DNA of 64,000 nt, taken from positions 682,001 through 746,000 of the forward strand of contig NZ_QRBE01000001.1 in the NCBI RefSeq assembly GCF_003363155.1, given 5' to 3'. Numbering within the stretch: position 1 is the stretch's first letter; every line of letters starts with the position of its first letter. Positions 62,194 to 64,000 of this stretch are shown here, in pieces. Made by a program: the position numbers and the translations under genes. The DNA comes from Dyella monticola. GTDB lineage: Bacteria; Pseudomonadota; Gammaproteobacteria; Xanthomonadales; Rhodanobacteraceae. The notes under the pieces are model-generated. The model saw only the letters and a program-made list of their open reading frames with translations, made no database searches and was not told where the DNA came from.

Positions 62194-62223
62194 AAAGCCG
62201 CCAGCCACCCTGGCGGCTTTTTT
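62194..62223 (+). terminator. Attenuator terminator of the DAHP synthase gene
   Basis: AAAGCCGCCA/TGGCGGCTTT, 10 bp stem with a 7 nt loop, then a T-run. It lies 28 nt after the leader stop and 39 nt before the DAHP synthase start. The left arm (GCCGCC at 62197-62202) can pair instead with GGCGGC at 62138-62143 inside the leader, giving an antiterminator. Confidence 0.8.
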
Positions 62224-62262
62224 CTTGGGCCGTCGGGATATCGAATCCAAGGAGTGCCTGAA

Positions 62263-63339
62263 ATGACCAGCCGAACAGACGATCTTCGCATCCGCCAGAT
62301 CAAGGAAGTACCCACGCCCGCCGAGGTGATGCAGGCGTGCCAACCCACTGAACAGGCCATTGCCACCGTGGCCGCCTCGCGCCAGGCCTTGCATCGCATC
62401 CTGCAAGGTGAGGACGACCGCCTCGCCGTGGTGATCGGGCCTTGCTCCATCCACGATCCCTCCGCCGCCATGGACTATGCCAGGCGGCTTGTCGCCGAAC
62501 GCGAGCGACATGCCGACACGCTGGAGATAGTGATGCGCGTGTATTTTGAAAAACCACGCACCACGGTGGGTTGGAAGGGGCTCATCAACGATCCCGATCT
62601 GGATGAGAGCTACCACATCGACAAAGGCCTGCATCTGGCGCGCCGTCTGTTGTGCGACATCAATGCGCTGGGACTGCCGGCCGGATGCGAATTCCTCGAT
62701 CTGATCACTCCGCAATACATTGCCGATCTGGTGGCCTGGGGCGCCATTGGAGCGCGCACTACCGAAAGCCAATCCCATCGCGAACTCGCCTCTGGGCTGT
62801 CCTGCCCGGTGGGGTTCAAAAACGGCACCGACGGCAACGTGAAAATCGCCGTCGATGCCGTGCTCGCCGCGGCGCGAACGCATCACTTCATGGCCGTGAC
62901 CAAACACGGGCGCACGGCCATCGCGACCACGCTTGGCAATGAGGACTGTCATGTGATTCTGCGCGGTGGCAAATTGCCCAACTACGACGCCGCCAGCGTT
63001 GCGGGTGCCTGCGCTGCACTGGCCAAGGCCGAGCTGGCCGAGCGTCTGATGATCGACGCCAGCCACGCCAACAGCGCCAAACAGCCGCAGAACCAGCCAC
63101 GCGTAGTCGCCGATATTGCCGCACAGTTGGAGGCTGGCCAGACGCGCATTCATGGCGTGATGGTGGAAAGCCATCTGGTTGCGGGCCGTCAGGACCTCGT
63201 ACCGGGGCAGGCGCTGGTCTACGGGCAAAGCATCACCGACGGCTGCATCGACTGGGACACCAGCGTCGAAGTGCTGGAACGCCTAGCCAAAGCCGTACGC
63301 GTACGGCGCGAGCGTGCAGCGGAGCAGGCGGCGGCATGA
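62263..63339 (+). CDS. 3-deoxy-7-phosphoheptulonate synthase (class I DAHP synthase)
   Basis: A 358-residue enzyme that joins phosphoenolpyruvate and erythrose-4-phosphate, the first step to the aromatic amino acids. It has the class I alpha (AroF/G/H) motifs: LAVVIGPCSIHDPSAAMDYA, RVYFEKPRTTVGWKGLINDP, FKNGTDGN and LMIDASHANSAKQP. Lengths match AroG (about 350). ATG at 62263 lies behind AAGGAG. Preceded by the attenuator described above, which suggests control by the supply of aromatic amino acids. Feedback specificity among Tyr, Phe and Trp cannot be told. Confidence 0.95.
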   Translation: MTSRTDDLRIRQIKEVPTPAEVMQACQPTEQAIATVAASRQALHRILQGEDDRLAVVIGPCSIHDPSAAMDYARRLVAERERHADTLEIVMRVYFEKPRTTVGWKGLINDPDLDESYHIDKGLHLARRLLCDINALGLPAGCEFLDLITPQYIADLVAWGAIGARTTESQSHRELASGLSCPVGFKNGTDGNVKIAVDAVLAAARTHHFMAVTKHGRTAIATTLGNEDCHVILRGGKLPNYDAASVAGACAALAKAELAERLMIDASHANSAKQPQNQPRVVADIAAQLEAGQTRIHGVMVESHLVAGRQDLVPGQALVYGQSITDGCIDWDTSVEVLERLAKAVRVRRERAAEQAAA

Positions 63340-63408
63340 GGCCTCGCCTCTCCACCATGAGTCAGTGGCGTTCTATGCTTAGGGAGTCACTTCACGCGGA
63401 ATAACTTC

Positions 63409-63684
63409 ATGGCTCTGGACATCCGGCACCTCGCCGCCGCGCATCGCTTCGAGACCACGGTCGATGGGTTTCTTTGCGAACTCGACTACAGCCTGCACGC
63501 GGGCGTGATGACCATGACGCATACGGGCGTACCTGACGAAGTGGGCGGTCGCGGTATTGCGAGCGAGCTAGTGCGTACGGCGCTGGAAACAGCGCGCCGC
63601 GAAGGATGGAAGGTGATACCGGCGTGCAGCTACGCGCGCGCTTGGATGGAACGCCATCCGGAATTTGCCGATCTTCGCGCATGA
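63409..63684 (+). CDS. YjdJ-like GNAT acetyltransferase, 91 aa
   Basis: A 91-residue minimal GNAT of the YjdJ type: RFETTVDGFLCELDYSLHAGVMTMTHTGVPDEVGGRGIASELVRTALETARREGWKVIPACSYARAWMERHPEF. The acetyl-CoA loop GGRGIA and the final CSYARAWMERHPE are characteristic. The substrate is unknown. ATG at 63409. It overlaps the next gene by 4 nt (ATGA), so the two are coupled. Confidence 0.9.
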   Translation: MALDIRHLAAAHRFETTVDGFLCELDYSLHAGVMTMTHTGVPDEVGGRGIASELVRTALETARREGWKVIPACSYARAWMERHPEFADLRA

Positions 63685-64000
63685 GTACGCCAGAGCAGCC
63701 TCGCGATGAGGACGACAAGGGCATGGATGCATCGTATGGCAACCGGTCGGCGGTGCATTCGTCGCGGCGACGTTGGGCACCCGTACGTTTCGTGCGCGCC
63801 CGCCCGTGGCTGATCGTGTCGGGCATGGTCTTCATCCTGATCGCGGTACTGCTTGCCGTTGCCGGGGTAAAGCTTGCTTCCGCACTGTTGCTCGGTTTCG
63901 ATACTGGCGTGCTGCTTTATCTGTGCATGCTTGTGCGCATGTTTGGCCGTGCCACCGCGAAGCACATGGCGCGTCATGCGTGTATGCAAGACACCGGGCG
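63681..64000 (+). CDS. DUF1345 membrane protein, 5' part
   Basis: The first ~106 residues of a gene cut by the end of the window. A charged N-terminus is followed by hydrophobic helices (WLIVSGMVFILIAVLLAVAG, LLLGFDTGVLLYLCMLVRMF) and RHACMQDTG, the DUF1345 signature (LGWDxGxLxYL, then xDxG). Function unknown. Starts at ATG 63681 overlapping the GNAT stop (ATGA). The C-terminus is outside the window. Confidence 0.8.
   Translation, partial: MSTPEQPRDEDDKGMDASYGNRSAVHSSRRRWAPVRFVRARPWLIVSGMVFILIAVLLAVAGVKLASALLLGFDTGVLLYLCMLVRMFGRATAKHMARHACMQDTG

Noticed and set aside
62057-62266. 69-codon frame from ATG 62057 before the DAHP synthase gene
   Set aside because: It is in another frame from the aromatic leader peptide, crosses the terminator hairpin and has no ribosome binding site.
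1-64000. CRISPR array, tRNA, rRNA, prophage or integron
   Set aside because: No regularly spaced direct repeats, no cloverleaf or rRNA stretch recognised, and no integrase or phage structural genes.

Overview
The window is GC-rich and densely coded on both strands, and looks like the chromosome of a gammaproteobacterium of the Xanthomonadales (Rhodanobacteraceae, for example Dyella or Rhodanobacter). This is inferred from the gene set: FabV-type enoyl reductase, an XAC0095-like small protein, many c-di-GMP enzymes, YXWGXW-repeat proteins, several GH18 chitinases and an ECF42/DGPF pair. I see no rRNA, tRNA, CRISPR array, integrase or prophage block.

Layout. 0-5 kb: a small XAC0095-like protein, a membrane diguanylate cyclase, a TPR-sulfotransferase and a membrane-anchored Mrr-like nuclease. 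5-7 kb: a GNAT enzyme, a degenerate type II dehydroquinase-like protein and an SPFH protein. 7.2-10.3 kb (minus strand): a methyltransferase closely resembling the fungal borosin enzyme OphMA, a 99-residue protein with the layout of a borosin precursor, and a periplasmic TPR/GGDEF protein whose start codon overlaps the precursor stop (TAATG). This is the most interesting locus: a candidate split borosin (backbone N-methylated peptide) system joined to a c-di-GMP output. 10.4-16.2 kb: GIY-YIG-like protein, FAX-type GST, creatininase-like protein, beta-propeller protein, fabV. 16.3-25.5 kb: a ferritin-like/Fe-S/CDGSH fusion protein, an SDR-LysR divergent pair, a phospholipase C-type phosphoesterase, a 2OG-Fe(II) dioxygenase, Spy-like and small envelope proteins, and a ChaA-like antiporter.

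25.8-33.6 kb: a delta-60 repeat protein, a RAYT transposase with REP-like palindromes scattered elsewhere in the window, an SRPBCC/ArsR pair, a DGPF protein with its ECF42 sigma factor, an MHS transporter and the first YXWGXW protein. 33.9-42 kb: an Oxygenase-NA-type dioxygenase, a second Mrr-like nuclease in which the catalytic Lys is Arg, a tandem pair of unknown paralogues, an EAL-GGDEF protein behind a chemoreceptor, an MFS transporter and a PhnB-like protein. 42.6-45.8 kb: tandem secreted chitinases with chitin-binding modules and Thr-Pro linkers. 46-54 kb: sulfotransferase, DUF3014, second YXWGXW protein, DinB, SDR, ThpR, exported methyltransferase-like protein and a third chitinase. 54-64 kb: lipoprotein, OPT transporter, RsmC-like and RsuA-like RNA-modifying enzymes, SelO, SH3 protein, FKBP, and a DAHP synthase gene preceded by an apparent attenuator whose leader peptide is packed with Tyr, Phe and Trp codons; the window ends in a DUF1345 gene.

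Recurrent themes are c-di-GMP signalling (three GGDEF proteins), extracellular chitin degradation, envelope proteins and one RiPP-like locus. Family names come from motif recognition by eye; no database search was possible.
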